Source: Spiroplasma endosymbiont of Agriotes lineatus
GTDB lineage: Bacteria > Bacillota_I > Bacilli_A > Mycoplasmatales > Nriv7
Length of the DNA stretch: 64,000 nucleotides
Reading direction: 5' to 3'
NCBI RefSeq assembly: GCF_964019485.1
Contig: NZ_OZ026448.1
Coordinates: 372,001-436,000 of the forward strand
Positions 41,341 to 50,675 of this stretch are shown here, piece by piece (within the stretch, counting starts at the first letter, position 1; the number at the start of each line of letters is the position of its first letter). The notes beneath the pieces are model-generated. The model saw nothing but the letters and a program-made list of their open reading frames with translations. It did no database searches and was not told where the DNA came from. Both the position numbers and the translations under genes were made by a program.

Positions 41341-43198
41341 TTACAAGAAAATCCTTAATATCATTAGAAAGATGGCAAAACCAATTAAAAATTGAAAGGT
41401 ATAGTAAAAAGCTGGCACGGTTTTAAAGATCGGAAAAATGGCAGTTGAAAAGTTAACTGTTGCTTTCGCAATAATTGCTAATGGCCGTAAAATCGTAATG
41501 ACTTGTGAGGCAGTAAGAATTCAGTTAATCATTTTGATACTAGCATTTTGAATGGCACAACCAATATCATTAAATGTGGGCATTCATCGTCCGGAATATT
41601 TGCAATTTACTGGTGGAATTAAGTCATCTCATTCTGAATTGGTTGAACCATCAGGAATAAAGGCTGTGGAATTTAAGACATTAAAGTCATAAATTTTAAA
41701 ATTGTAATTAGAGATATTACCTTTGTGATAAAGTGGAAAAGTTAAGGTAAAAATATTAATACCATAGCGAATATCGATGTCGGTGTTAAGATAATTAACA
41801 CTATTAGCAGTCTTGTTAGTTGGTAAGGTAATGAGTTTGTTATCATAAGATTTAAGCACATTAAATTCAATTTGATAGATACTGTTATTATTTTTAATAG
41901 CATTATAGTTCTCTTGATGCGTTTTTTTATCAAAAGTAAAAAAATAACTTCTTAGTAATAATTCCAAATTACCAGTAACATTGATTAAATATTTTTTGGG
42001 ATAAAAGGTAATTAATGAACGATAAAAGAAACCGATTTGAATAAAGTAATCTTTGTTGTGATTATCTACGCCCTTAAAATCAATTTGGGTATAAGTTTTT
42101 TCGTCCATATCAAAAGTCGCATAAAATAAACTGGCAAAGAAGTTACCAAGGATTTCATAGATTTCGTCAAAAACATTTTTGTAATCGCCATTGTTAATAC
42201 TAGGAATATTATTTTTAAAATATAGGTAAATGTCACTTCGTAAGTCGGGGATCGTATCTCAAAAAACTAAATCTAACATTGAGGTAATTTAAGGCACCAA
42301 AAAGATACTTAATTAAGTAATAATCGTTAGAGCCCGCAGTCTCATATTTTCAGATTTCCTTTTCACCGTGTAGCAATTGTAAATACTTATTTCCAGTAAT
42401 TAGAGTTTTGTTAAATGCTTTAATTTTCAAAACATTCTCATTTACTATATTTTTATCACTAGAAGTTTTATGATAAAAATAGCTTTCATCTTTAAAGCCA
42501 TGGTTTTTAATGGTAAATTCTTTATAATAACCTTTTTCTAAGGTGTCAATGAAATTAAATACTGGTGTTCAATAAAGATAAGAGTAATTAAATTTATCAA
42601 AATCACCACGGTGAATCATTAAATAATCAAGGTTATCAATAACATCACTATAGTTATGGTTACCGTCAAAATTAGTTATTGTTGTGGGTAATTCAATATC
42701 AGTTGATTTTCTTATTTGACCTTCAATTTTTGTTATTATTTGTGTTCAAGTAGGATTTTTTAATATTGTTACTTTTAGATTAACGATTTCCTTTTTTTGA
42801 ATATTACCATTTTCAATTTTTTCATACTTGATATTAAAGTTGAGTTTTGTAAGTTCATCAAGAATATTTTCGTTTTTTACGTAGTAATTATCTATTATGC
42901 TATGTATTGTCCTTTCGTTAATTGGCGATATTTTATTAATTTTTATTCAGTTTGGCATATTTATTGGTCATTGTTGTGTATGTATATATAAATTTCATTT
43001 TATATCAGTATTAGGATTTTTTCATCTATTTTTTACTAAGTAAACAAATCCTTTTTTTAAGTTTAATTCATATGTTTCTTTTCTTTCTCTTTTATTTCTA
43101 ATTAGTTGTGATGTTGTTTTGTCGTTTTTAATGTTTTGGGGAATGGTAAAAATGTTATTGAAACTAATAATTAACACGGTAAATATTTTCATAAACAT
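41341..43198 (-). pseudogene. Plectrovirus adsorption protein of E4, variant tip domain; broken
   Basis: Signal peptide MFMKIFTVLIISFNNIFTIP; tip domain at about residues 38-165 specific to E4; conserved body (NHNYSDVIDNLDYLMIHRGD onwards) and hydrophobic C-terminal anchor matching the whole E1 protein. Broken, about one break. Confidence 0.7.
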
Positions 43199-43215
43199 TT
43201 TTATCACTCCTTTTT

Positions 43216-43386
43216 AAAATATTTTATTTTTCGTTGTTCTTTTGGTTTTGATTTTTTAATATAAAACGAATTAAACAGTTTACTATTTCTGTTATGGTTA
43301 CTCATATTAAGGAATAACCTATAATCATTAACTTATCAATTGCTCTAATATCTTTTTAAAAAATTAATGAGTTTGTTTAGTTTCAT
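43216..43386 (-). pseudogene. Two-helix plectrovirus membrane protein (counterpart of 1570-1842), broken and reduced
   Basis: Starts MKLNKLINFLKRY, overlapping the gene before it; the rest is diverged from E1. Broken, about one or two breaks. Confidence 0.4.
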
Positions 43387-43756
43387 TTTTCAAGGCTCTT
43401 TTTACTTTAATTTTTTGAATAATCAAGCGGATTAGTTTTTCAAATTTAATTGCAAAATATATTGCTCCGCCTCATCAAAAAACAAATATTCCTGCTAGCA
43501 TAATACCACTATTGAATTTACCAAAGATTTTAACCATCTCTTCATTCATAAAATCATTAAATTCTTTTCTTGTTCCGGTTATTCATTTAGTATCGATTAC
43601 TGTAAGTGCACAAATTAATAAACTTATAAAGATGAAAATGATACTTAATATTATTTTTAACCACTGTTTTTTAAAAGAATTTTTAATTCTTAATTTTAAA
43701 GGCGTTTTTTCTTTTGAATTGTCTTTTTTAAATAATTTTCCTAAAATTTTTTTCAT
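43364..43756 (-). CDS. Two-helix plectrovirus membrane protein (130 aa), whole
   Basis: MKKILGKLFKKDNSKEKTPL start, FVFWWGGAIYFAI second helix, basic end. Same length as the E1 homologue 1200-1592 with scattered substitutions (for example VIDTKW for AINTKW). Function unknown; in the conserved assembly/tip block. Confidence 0.65.
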
Positions 43757-43782
43757 TTTAATTCTCCCTTCATATTTTTTAT

Positions 43783-44028
43783 CGTCCTTTAATCACAATA
43801 AATAAAGCAACAAGTACACAAGTAACACCAAGAATGATAAACGATTGGATGTTGCGAAAATGTTCGTGCCATTGGTTTAAATAATTCTAAAATTGTTAAA
43901 TTGCTAGTAATAAACTTTTGGAAATTGGCAAGCCTTTCGCTAATATAGTTTGTTAAAGTGTCAAAATGACTACCAGCTAATAGTTCAAGAACAGTTATTA
44001 AGATAAAAATAATAATTAGTTTAAACAT
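43783..44028 (-). pseudogene. Short plectrovirus membrane protein region of E4, broken
   Basis: Counterpart of 928-1177: MFKLIIIFILITVLELLAGS, then KPMARTFSQHP. In this copy the two parts lie in one frame over the junction. Broken, about one break. Confidence 0.5.
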
Positions 44029-44036
44029 TGTTAGTT

Positions 44037-44313
44037 ACCTTGTTTTGTTTTTATTGGTTTTATTTGTTTTTAGCTTTTCATCACGCACTTAATCGACCTT
44101 TATTTTTAACCCCGTATTGGCGTTGTTTTTTCAAATTAACTTGTTGACTACCAAATCCAAGAATAATTGCCATAAGAAATTCTACAGCCAGTGTTAAGAA
44201 TAAAAGAAATATTAATTGAATTTTCGTTCCTGGTACTTCAAGACTTCAAATTAAATCAAAAACTTTATAAAGCATTTGGGCGAGAAAGTCGGCCATTTTT
44301 GCGAGATTTTCTA
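44037..44313 (-). pseudogene. MENL-type plectrovirus membrane protein of E4, probably broken
   Basis: Counterpart of 641-925, with KMADFLAQMLYKVFDLIWSL and the hydrophobic helix FLMAIILGFGS. Broken, one or two breaks. Confidence 0.5.
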
Positions 44314-44317
44314 TTTT

Positions 44318-45312
44318 TTATTGTTCCTTTTCTTTCATTTTTCTTAAAAATTTGCTAAATTTATTCATTTTTAAGTATTCTAAGTCAAGTCTTCTAAATC
44401 AATTGCCGTGTCATTATTATAGTATTTATCTTCATAGTCAGGATTTACTTTTGCATTTAAGTAATCTCTTAAAAACGCTAGGTAAAAAGAATTGTAAGTG
44501 TTTAATATCGGTAAAGGAATTTTTAGTTTAAAAAAATAAATATCAAGTTCAGGAATATCGCGATATTTAATGCGACGACCCTTTTTACTATTTTTAGCAT
44601 CAATTAAGGTGTTTCGTCAGCGTTCATATTCTTCAATGCTCGTAAACGTACCATAAATGACTTTTAAGTAGGGACGAAAAATATTAACGGGTTTTTTACG
44701 AATGCCCACAATCACATTATTGGCAATATCACGAACTTTAACTCAAATATGTTTATCTCTTTGACCACTAGCGAGAACAATATGACCAAAATGGCGTGCC
44801 AGAGCGAAATATTCTTGAATACCGGTTTCTTCGTTTTTGGTATTATTTTTTTCCCAATCCGTTCCTTCTAAAAATAAATTGGTTTCATCTCATAACAGTA
44901 AGGTTTTGTCTGGTAATACCGGATAATCAAAGTCTAACAATCCCATATGTCCTAAAATTAATTTTTGGGTTTCTAGTAATGGAAAGGTTGATGCGATATG
45001 ATATTTTTTCTTTTTTAGTAATTTTGATGCGTATACTAGAAAGGCAGTTTTTCCAGTTCCTAATGAACCAATCACAATATTTAATGGTGAATTTTTTAAG
45101 AAATTAATAACTTTGTTAATTTGTGTTAAATTACTGATTTTAAAAAGAAAAATTAAAATACAATCTGCTAAAAATAAATAGCTTACAATGTTTTTAAAAT
45201 AACCGTTGTAAATATATCAAATTGCTCCGCAATGTCATAAAATTAAAAATGAGGTGCGATTCAATTCAATAAAATGGTTATTTTTTTCTATTATTCATTT
45301 GCAAAATTTCAT
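44318..45312 (-). pseudogene. Zot-like phage assembly ATPase of E4, nearly whole
   Basis: Gives the best view of this gene: N-terminal soluble start (MKFCKWIIEKNNHF), two membrane segments, Walker A IVIGSLGTGKTAFLVYAS, Walker B-like LLLWDETNLFLEG, GQRDKHIWVKVRDIANN, then a C-terminal domain ending in KFSKFLRKMKEKE-type sequence. Inner-membrane assembly motor by family. Broken, about one break near its end. Confidence 0.75.
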
Positions 45313-45336
45313 CTTGCGCCTCACTTTATTTTTTTG

Positions 45337-45582
45337 TTAGCGTACCGCTCCAAGTAATTTTTCAAACATTTTAAAGCAAATAAAGAATATTGCCAAAATA
45401 AATGGAAAAATGAATATTCAGTAGTCAGCAAAGAAGTTACCGACTTGTGGCATATTAACAGCAATAATTTCTCACATTTTAGTAAACGCCGTTATAATTG
45501 CGTTTCACAATTTAGTCATCGCGTCACCAGCTGTTATTTTTTCTACTGTTGCTGGTGTATCGGCCAAAAAAGTTTCAATCAT
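45337..45582 (-). CDS. Plectrovirus major coat protein (81 aa), whole
   Basis: MIETFLADTPATVEKITAGD start, then the same amphipathic segment and membrane helix as the E2 coat protein (YWIFIFPFILAIFFICFKMF) and basic KLLGAVR end. The N-terminal twenty residues differ most from E2. RBS AAAGGGGGG-like run upstream. Confidence 0.75.
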
Positions 45583-45603
45583 ATAATCACCCCCCCTTTC
45601 TTT

Positions 45604-45738
45604 TTAAAACATTCATCATTTATATTCAAAGTTTTTCTTAAATTTGTTAAACCCACAATTAGCCTTAACACGATTGTATTTTTTTCTAATTAATTTTGAA
45701 TTTCTTTGGGAATACATTACAATGTAACTTCTTGACAT
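45604..45738 (-). CDS. Small basic plectrovirus protein (44 aa), whole
   Basis: MSRSYIVMYSQRNSKLIRKK and KFKKNFEYKWWMF; counterpart of 21290-21424. Probably binds packaged DNA. Confidence 0.6.
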
Positions 45739-45753
45739 TAATTTTGCCTCTAT

Positions 45754-45981
45754 CTAAATACTGATATGGTTTTTCAAAGTAGCATTTAGAATAAATCACA
45801 CCATAATCGCTGTTAAAAATCAAAAAGCAATGTTTGCTATTAAAAGTCAAAGTGGTGCTTCGATTAATTTAATTTCTTCGCCACCACTAATATGAGCTGG
45901 AATAGTTGTAATTTGAATAAATAAATCTCAGAAAGTTTGTTTAATTTGTTCTCAATCAAATTCTTTTAAGTTTATTGTCAT
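45754..45981 (-). CDS. Small plectrovirus membrane protein (75 aa)
   Basis: MTINLKEFNWEQIKQTFWDL start and LLIANIAFWFLTAIMVWFIL helix; counterpart of 21048-21278 with a different C-terminal ten residues. Confidence 0.6.
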
Positions 45982-45984
45982 TTT

Positions 45985-46146
45985 TTATCTCCCAAAAATC
46001 ATTTTTATTGGTAAATACATAATTGAAATTAAGGCGAAAAGAAAAGTAATGATAATAATTAATCCGGCAATAAAAGCAACTTGTGCAGGCATTTTTTCTA
46101 TCGGAACAAACAGTTTTAAGAATTCCATAATAATTTCTCAAAACAT
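45985..46146 (-). CDS. Small plectrovirus membrane protein (53 aa), whole
   Basis: MFWEIIMEFLKLFVPIEKMP, then a hydrophobic helix (VAFIAGLIIIITFLFALISI) and KMIFGR end. Its start overlaps the previous stop (TAATG). Confidence 0.6.
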
Positions 46147-46367
46147 TATTTTTTATTCTCATTATTTTCTTTTGAATTAGGAGCTTTAACTCATTCCTCA
46201 AAGCGAGCAATAAACACTTTTTCGTCTTTTGTGAAATTACCAGTATTATTTTTAATGACATTTTTATATTTAATTCTAATTTTTATTTTGGCATAAATTT
46301 TATAAACAAAATATGCCAATAGCATTATGCAAATGATAATAAATATTATTCCAATCTCAATATTCAT
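46146..46367 (-). CDS. Single-helix plectrovirus membrane protein (73 aa), whole
   Basis: MNIEIGIIFIIICIMLLAYF helix and FTKDEKVFIARFEEWVKAPN; counterpart of 20662-20883. Confidence 0.65.
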
Positions 46368-46369
46368 TT

Positions 46370-46696
46370 TTAAACTCCTTTAAAATAATTATAATTTATA
46401 TCTTTTTTGTTGTTTTCTTTTTCGGCAATGAAAAAACCTAATAATTCTTGTCCCTTAATTAATTTGGTTTCTTTTTCTTTTTGATTAATCGAAATTACTT
46501 GATATTTACTATCTTTTATTATTCCAATGCAAATTGAATTTTCGTATTTTCCTTTATAAACAAATCGCTTTGGAAACCAAATACCGATTTGTTCATTAAA
46601 TCATGGAATTTTAGGTGTTTTAATTAAAATTGCATTTCGGGTTTCTTTTAAGAGATATTTTTTAGTATTTAAGAAAATGTTTTCAATGTTTTTCAT
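46370..46696 (-). CDS. Plectrovirus early protein (108 aa), whole
   Basis: MKNIENIFLNTKKYLLKETR start, IPWFNEQIGIWFPKRFVYKG middle; same length as the E2 gene 20333-20659. First gene after the leader; possible single-strand DNA-binding or replication helper. RBS AAGAAAGG upstream. Confidence 0.65.
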
Positions 46697-46981
46697 AGTA
46701 AATTACCTTTCTTATTTGTTATAAACTAAGTTATTTAACTAAGTTTTTTAAACATTTATATATCGCAGATTTGAATGTTTAACGATTTTTGTTAGTAAAC
46801 TTCGTTTACTAATTAACTTAGTTTGATTTCATTGGTGAAAAAAAATATAAGGTATAATTAAAAATAATAAGTGTTAATTTAACCTTATATTTCTTGTAAT
46901 AAATAAATGAGCTCATATTTATTTATTGATTTTGTGTAAAACTAACATAAGTGTGCGCTTTACACAATCTTATGAGCATTT
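46697..46981 (-). other. E4 noncoding leader: repeats, conserved hairpin and end
   Basis: No gene. Reading inward from the gene: TAACTTAGTT/AACTAAGTTA-type inverted repeats (46720-46745); inverted repeat AAATATAAGG ... CCTTATATTT (46850-46900) shared with E3; the pair TGTGTAAA (46933-46940) and TTTACACA (46959-46966); and the direct repeat ATCTTATGAGCATTT. Likely replication, packaging and integration signals of the phage. Confidence 0.55.
46967..46981. repeat. 15-bp direct repeat, right end of E4
   Basis: Exact copy of 38490-38504. The gmk promoter begins 5 bases further on. Confidence 0.75.
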
Positions 46982-46985
46982 AGAA

Positions 46986-47014
46986 TTGTTAACAATGAAA
47001 AAATATGATAGAAT
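46986..47014 (+). promoter_or_regulatory. Promoter of gmk
   Basis: -35 TTGTTA and -10 TAGAAT with exactly 17 bases between, 49 bases before the start codon. It lies right beside the end of phage E4 but is not part of it. Confidence 0.7.
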
Positions 47015-47063
47015 ATTTTTATATTTTTATCGCTAAACTATGGAACGGAAGTAATATTTTAAA

Positions 47064-47645
47064 ATGAATAAAAAAACGGGATTATTAATTATTCTTTCTG
47101 GGCCTAGCGGGGTTGGTAAAGGAACAATTAGAGAAGAATTATTTAAAGACCAAAATTTAAATTTAGTTTATTCTATTTCAATGACAACAAGAAAACCAAG
47201 AAGTAATGAATTAAATGAAAAAGATTATTTTTTTGTTAATGAAAATGTTTTTCAAGAAAAAATTGCTAAGAATGAGTTATTAGAATATGCTAAATTTGTT
47301 GATAATTATTATGGTACACCAGGAAAATATGTTGATAAATTATTATTACAAGGTAAAAATGTTGTTTTGGAAATTGAAGTTCAAGGGGCTTTACAAGTAT
47401 TAGAAAAAAGACCAGATGCGATATCGTTTTTTATTTTACCCCCTAGTTTTGAAGAATTAACTAGAAGAATTATTGCGCGCCGAAGTGAGTCAGAAGATAT
47501 TGTTCAAAAACGATTATTAAAAGCTAAAAGGGAAATGAATATTACTAATAAATATAAATATGTTATTGTTAATGATAATTTAGAACAAACTGTTTCAGAA
47601 ATTAAAACTATTATTATGAATGAAATTAATGCTAATAAAAATTAA
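47064..47645 (+). CDS. gmk: Guanylate kinase
   Basis: Phosphorylates GMP to GDP with ATP. 193 residues, normal length. P-loop IILSGPSGVGKGTIREE near residue 9, GMP-binding SMTTRKPRSNELNEKDYFFV near 40, and RRSESEDIVQKRL lid region. Followed by the regulatory kinase/phosphatase pair and rsgA, the usual Firmicute-type neighbourhood. Intact, in contrast to the next three genes. Confidence 0.96.
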   Translation: MNKKTGLLIILSGPSGVGKGTIREELFKDQNLNLVYSISMTTRKPRSNELNEKDYFFVNENVFQEKIAKNELLEYAKFVDNYYGTPGKYVDKLLLQGKNVVLEIEVQGALQVLEKRPDAISFFILPPSFEELTRRIIARRSESEDIVQKRLLKAKREMNITNKYKYVIVNDNLEQTVSEIKTIIMNEINANKN

Positions 47646-47683
47646 AAATCTAAGGAAAAATCCTTCCTTAGATTTTTTTTTAC
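47646..47683 (+). terminator. Terminator of gmk
   Basis: AAATCTAAGGAA and TTCCTTAGATTT form a strong stem with a T8 tail. Confidence 0.9.
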
Positions 47684-47731
47684 TAATTTACGATATAATT
47701 ATACTATTAGAAAAATAAAGGATGACTTAAT

Positions 47732-48463
47732 ATAAAAGTTAGTTTCCGTTTTAATAGTGATATTGGTCATTTTCGTGTTAATAATCAAGATGCAGTTAAA
47801 TTTGTAAAAAATGAATATGGGCAATATTTTGGTATTGTTTGTGATGGTTTAGGAGGGCATAATGGCGGTGAAACTGCAAGTTGAATGTCTGTTAATTTAT
47901 ATATTAGTTTATTTGTTAAAAATAACTTTAGTAATTTTGGTGATTATGAAATTAATAAATGACTTCGGCGGGCGACAATGTTTGTGCAAGAATCAATGGT
48001 TAATTATGTTAAGGAATATCCGCAGTTAACTGATATGGGAACTACTGTTTCTTTAATATTAATAACTAATAACAAAGCTTATTTATTGAATATTAATGAC
48101 TCGCGGATTTATGAGTATTATCAACAAAATTTTCAGCAATTAACAACTGATCATAATGTTCTTAATATGTTACACAATAATAAAACTAATGCTAATATTG
48201 AAAAAACATTGTGAAAGGCATTAACTAGTGCTTTAGGACCAAATAAAAAATTGCAAATTGATATTTTCTTAGTTAGTAATATTAAAGGTATAACTTTTAT
48301 GTTAACTACTGACGGATTGCATGATTATTTGGAAGAATATTAAATGATTGGTATTTTACAGAGCAATAATAAATTGTCACAAAAAACTAAGAGTCTAGTT
48401 AATTTAGCATTAAATAATTTTTCAACTGATAATTTAACAATTCTCATTGTTGAAATTAAATAA
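47732..48463 (+). pseudogene. prpC: PP2C-type Ser/Thr protein phosphatase (PrpC/Stp), likely inactive
   Basis: Partner of the PrkC kinase; removes phosphate from Ser/Thr with two metal ions. Metal-binding motifs are visible: RVNNQDAVKFV, VCDGLGGHNGG and LLTTDGLHDYL... . RBS AAAGGA (47717-47722) points to a start at ATA 47732 (then KVSFRFNSDIGH), where homologues have ATG. An in-frame TAA at 48341-48343 cuts off the last 40 residues, which contain the final metal-binding Asp segment (STDNLTILIVEIK). With a non-standard start and a premature stop it is probably a pseudogene. Confidence 0.8.
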
Positions 48464-48476
48464 GGAGTTATGGCGG

Positions 48477-49593
48477 ATGCAAATAGAAAAGGGCATTGTT
48501 TTACAACAACGATATCAAATAATTAATAAGATTGCTAGTGGCGGGATGGCAAATGTTTATAGGGCTAATGATAGTTTTTTAAATCAAATTGTAGCGATTA
48601 AAATTTTAAATCAACAAGCAGCTAATAATTCACAAGTTTTAAAGAAATTTTATAAAGAAGTGAAAGCAACAACGAGAATTCGCCACGATAATGTTGTTGA
48701 ATTTTATGGTGTTTTTGAACAAGATAACCGCTGATGTATTGTTTTAGAATTAGTTGAAGGTTATACATTAAAAGATCAATTATTAAGAACAGGACCATTA
48801 TCAATTAAAGAATGTTTACAGGTTTTTCAAAGCATTTTAGATGGTGTTGGTGTTGGTGTTGCTCGTCAAGAAAATATTGTTCATCGTGATTTAAAACCAG
48901 AAAATATTTTAATATCTTTTGATGGCAAGATTAAAGTATCTGATTTTGGGATTGCAATTATTACTGATGATGATAAGACAACAACAAGTAAAATTGTGGG
49001 AACAGCAAAATATATATCGCCATAAACTGTTCAGTCATTACAAATTGATCATCGTAGTGATATTTATTCATTAGGAATTGTTTTATTTGAATTGTTAACT
49101 GATTCTTGTCATTTTAATGGTCAAAATCTAACATTAGTAGCGGTGAAACAAGCTAGAGAACCGTTGCCAAGCGCAAGAGAGATTAATCCAAATATTCCAC
49201 AAGCACCGGAAAACATTATTGTTAAATCAACGACTAAAAATTGCGAAGAAAAATATCAGAGTATTAAGCGTTAAGTCAAGATATTAAAGCATTACAAGAT
49301 ATTAGTAATGCTAAGATAAAACCTTTAAAATTGAAAAATTGCATTGTTTTAACACGCGATAACAACCGAAAGCAAAAGATATTTATTAAAAATCGTGAGC
49401 AATTAATGTCATATTTTTTAACTCTTAAGTTTCTAATGATGATTGTTATTATTACTAGTTTTGTTTTTCTTGTTTTCTTATTATTGATATTTTATAGTAT
49501 ATGACTGGTTTATCAACTCGTATCATTAGTTAATTTTGTGATGTCATTATCAATAATGAAATTTATTATTTTCAGGCAAGAGACATTTTAAGA
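48477..49593 (+). pseudogene. prkC: PASTA-type Ser/Thr protein kinase (PrkC/PknB), broken
   Basis: Eukaryotic-like kinase: glycine loop IASGGMANVYRA, catalytic Lys in VAIKIL, HRDLKPENIL, DFG in VSDFGIAI, and activation segment ending KYISP. A TAA at 49023-49025 replaces the Glu of the SPE motif, and the frame shifts at about 49272 (SIKR then SQDIKALQDIS in another frame). The C-terminal membrane helix FLMMIVIITSFVFLVFLLLI follows, without PASTA repeats. The inserted-looking GVGVGV before the catalytic loop is unusual. Start ATG 48477 is chosen from the RBS GGAG. Dead gene, like its phosphatase partner. Confidence 0.85.
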
Positions 49594-49838
49594 TTATCTA
49601 ATCAAGGAATTCTTGTTGGTGATTTTGTAACTATTGAAGTTATCAATGAACACGAAAAACAAGCAACAATTATTGAAATTCAATCACGAAAAAATCAATT
49701 AATGCCACCAGTAGAGTAAGCAACTATTGATCAAGTTATTATTGTTAGTTCTTTAAAACAGCCTAATTTTAGTAGTTTTTTACTTAATAAGTACTTATAA
49801 TATGGGTTGAGGCTCACAACTTGGCAGTAGTTTTAGTT
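49501..49838 (+). pseudogene. rsgA: RsgA GTPase, 5' part (OB-fold), decayed
   Basis: RsgA helps mature the 30S subunit. This part holds the OB-fold (QARDILRLSNQGILVGDFVTIE) and the linker VDQVIIVSSLKQPNFSS-type segment (IDQVIIVSSLKQPNFSSFLL). TAA codons interrupt it at 49531 and about 49717. From 49839 the gene is replaced by phage-element ends; the 3' part resumes about 5.2 kb away at 55080. Confidence 0.8.
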
Positions 49839-49925
49839 GGTCGCGTTTATTTTTCTTAGGTATTGCTTTGAATAAGCAAAACAATCAGCTAATTATATTA
49901 TTTAGTTACTAAACTAACCCCTAGC
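49839..49925 (-). repeat. Isolated phage-element right end, reversed
   Basis: GGTCGCGTTTATTTTTCTTA and on through ATCAGCTAATTATATTATTT is the reverse complement of the right end seen at 10580-10649. It lies back to back with the left end of E6 at 49929. Confidence 0.75.
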
Positions 49926-50039
49926 CCTGGACGCATAAATTTTTGTTAGGTAGGAAAATGTTTAAATAATTTTTAATGAAAAGCAACAAAAATTTAATTA
50001 CCATTTTATTTGGAAAATAAATAGAGCGTATAAAATATT

Positions 50040-50351
50040 CGGTTGGTGGGTAATTTTCCAAAAACTAAGAAAAAGATAGAAATAAAATTCTATTTTTTTT
50101 AATTAGGTTAAAATTGTCTTTAACCTTGCTTAGTTTAAGAAAATAACAGCAAAACCAACTAAATAAAACTCTCCTACTTGCGGAATATTGTTAAACCAAG
50201 CAAGCGAGGATAAACAATATAGGGGGGCCATACCGCTGCTACGAAATAATGAAAACAATTCTTTTATTTAGGCAATATAAAAGAGTTATTGTGGTTTGGG
50301 GATAAATCTTTAAACTGCAATGATTAAATGGTAAATGTTCCGCAATAAAAA
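50040..50351. other. Noncoding block in E6, foreign-looking
   Basis: No gene seen. Contains AAGATAGAAATAAAATTCTA hairpin-like sequence, a relatively GC-rich stretch GGGGGGCCATACCGCTGCTA (about 50221-50240) and ACCAAGCAAGCGAGG. Not matched elsewhere in the window; may be the control region of a plasmid. Confidence 0.4.
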
Positions 50352-50675
50352 AAATTAGAAATCTTACTATTTTTTTATAAGTGGGGTTTGTGGGCGTCTT
50401 TAAAAGAACTCTGTCAAAAAGAGTTAAAAATTAAAGTACAAAATAAATCAACACTAATTAACAAATTTCAGTGTTATATCAATGATTGTTTTACAAAATT
50501 AACCAAAAACAGAAAAGGTGGTTGATATTATAAAAAATATGCTCGGCATTGTTTAGCAAGGTTAGAATTTATTAATAAACAAAAAATAAATGTTAAACTT
50601 TGATTTTTAACTTTGCAATGCAAAAATAATCATCAAATTATTAAAAAATTAATTTTTAAGAAAAATAAATGATGA
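50352..50675 (+). CDS. Unrecognised ORF inside E6 (possible plasmid gene fragment)
   Basis: An open frame of about 105 residues from the region of KKLEILLFFYKWGLWASLKE through QNKSTLINKFQCYINDCFTK and KYARHCLARLEFINKQKINV to LWFLTLQCKNNHQ, reading TGA as Trp and running on into the end of the antisense propeller gene. No ATG start is visible; a TAA lies just before. The helical N-terminus could be a winged-helix DNA-binding domain, as in plasmid replication initiators, but I do not recognise the family. Confidence 0.4.

Larger units (their letters stand above)
38490..46981 (-). mobile_element. E4: nearly complete plectrovirus element flanked by 15-bp direct repeats
   Basis: About 8.5 kb, read on the minus strand from 46981: leader with hairpin, six small phage genes with coat protein, Zot-like ATPase, four small membrane genes, adsorption protein, lipoprotein; then a plus-strand beta-propeller remnant and a minus-strand rve-type transposase. 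ATCTTATGAGCATTT occurs at 38490-38504 and again at 46967-46981. Size and gene set fit a full SpV1-like genome (SpV1 strains are about 8 kb and are known to carry a transposase gene). Broken, about seven breaks; many genes look whole. Recent, judged by identity to E1. Confidence 0.75.
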
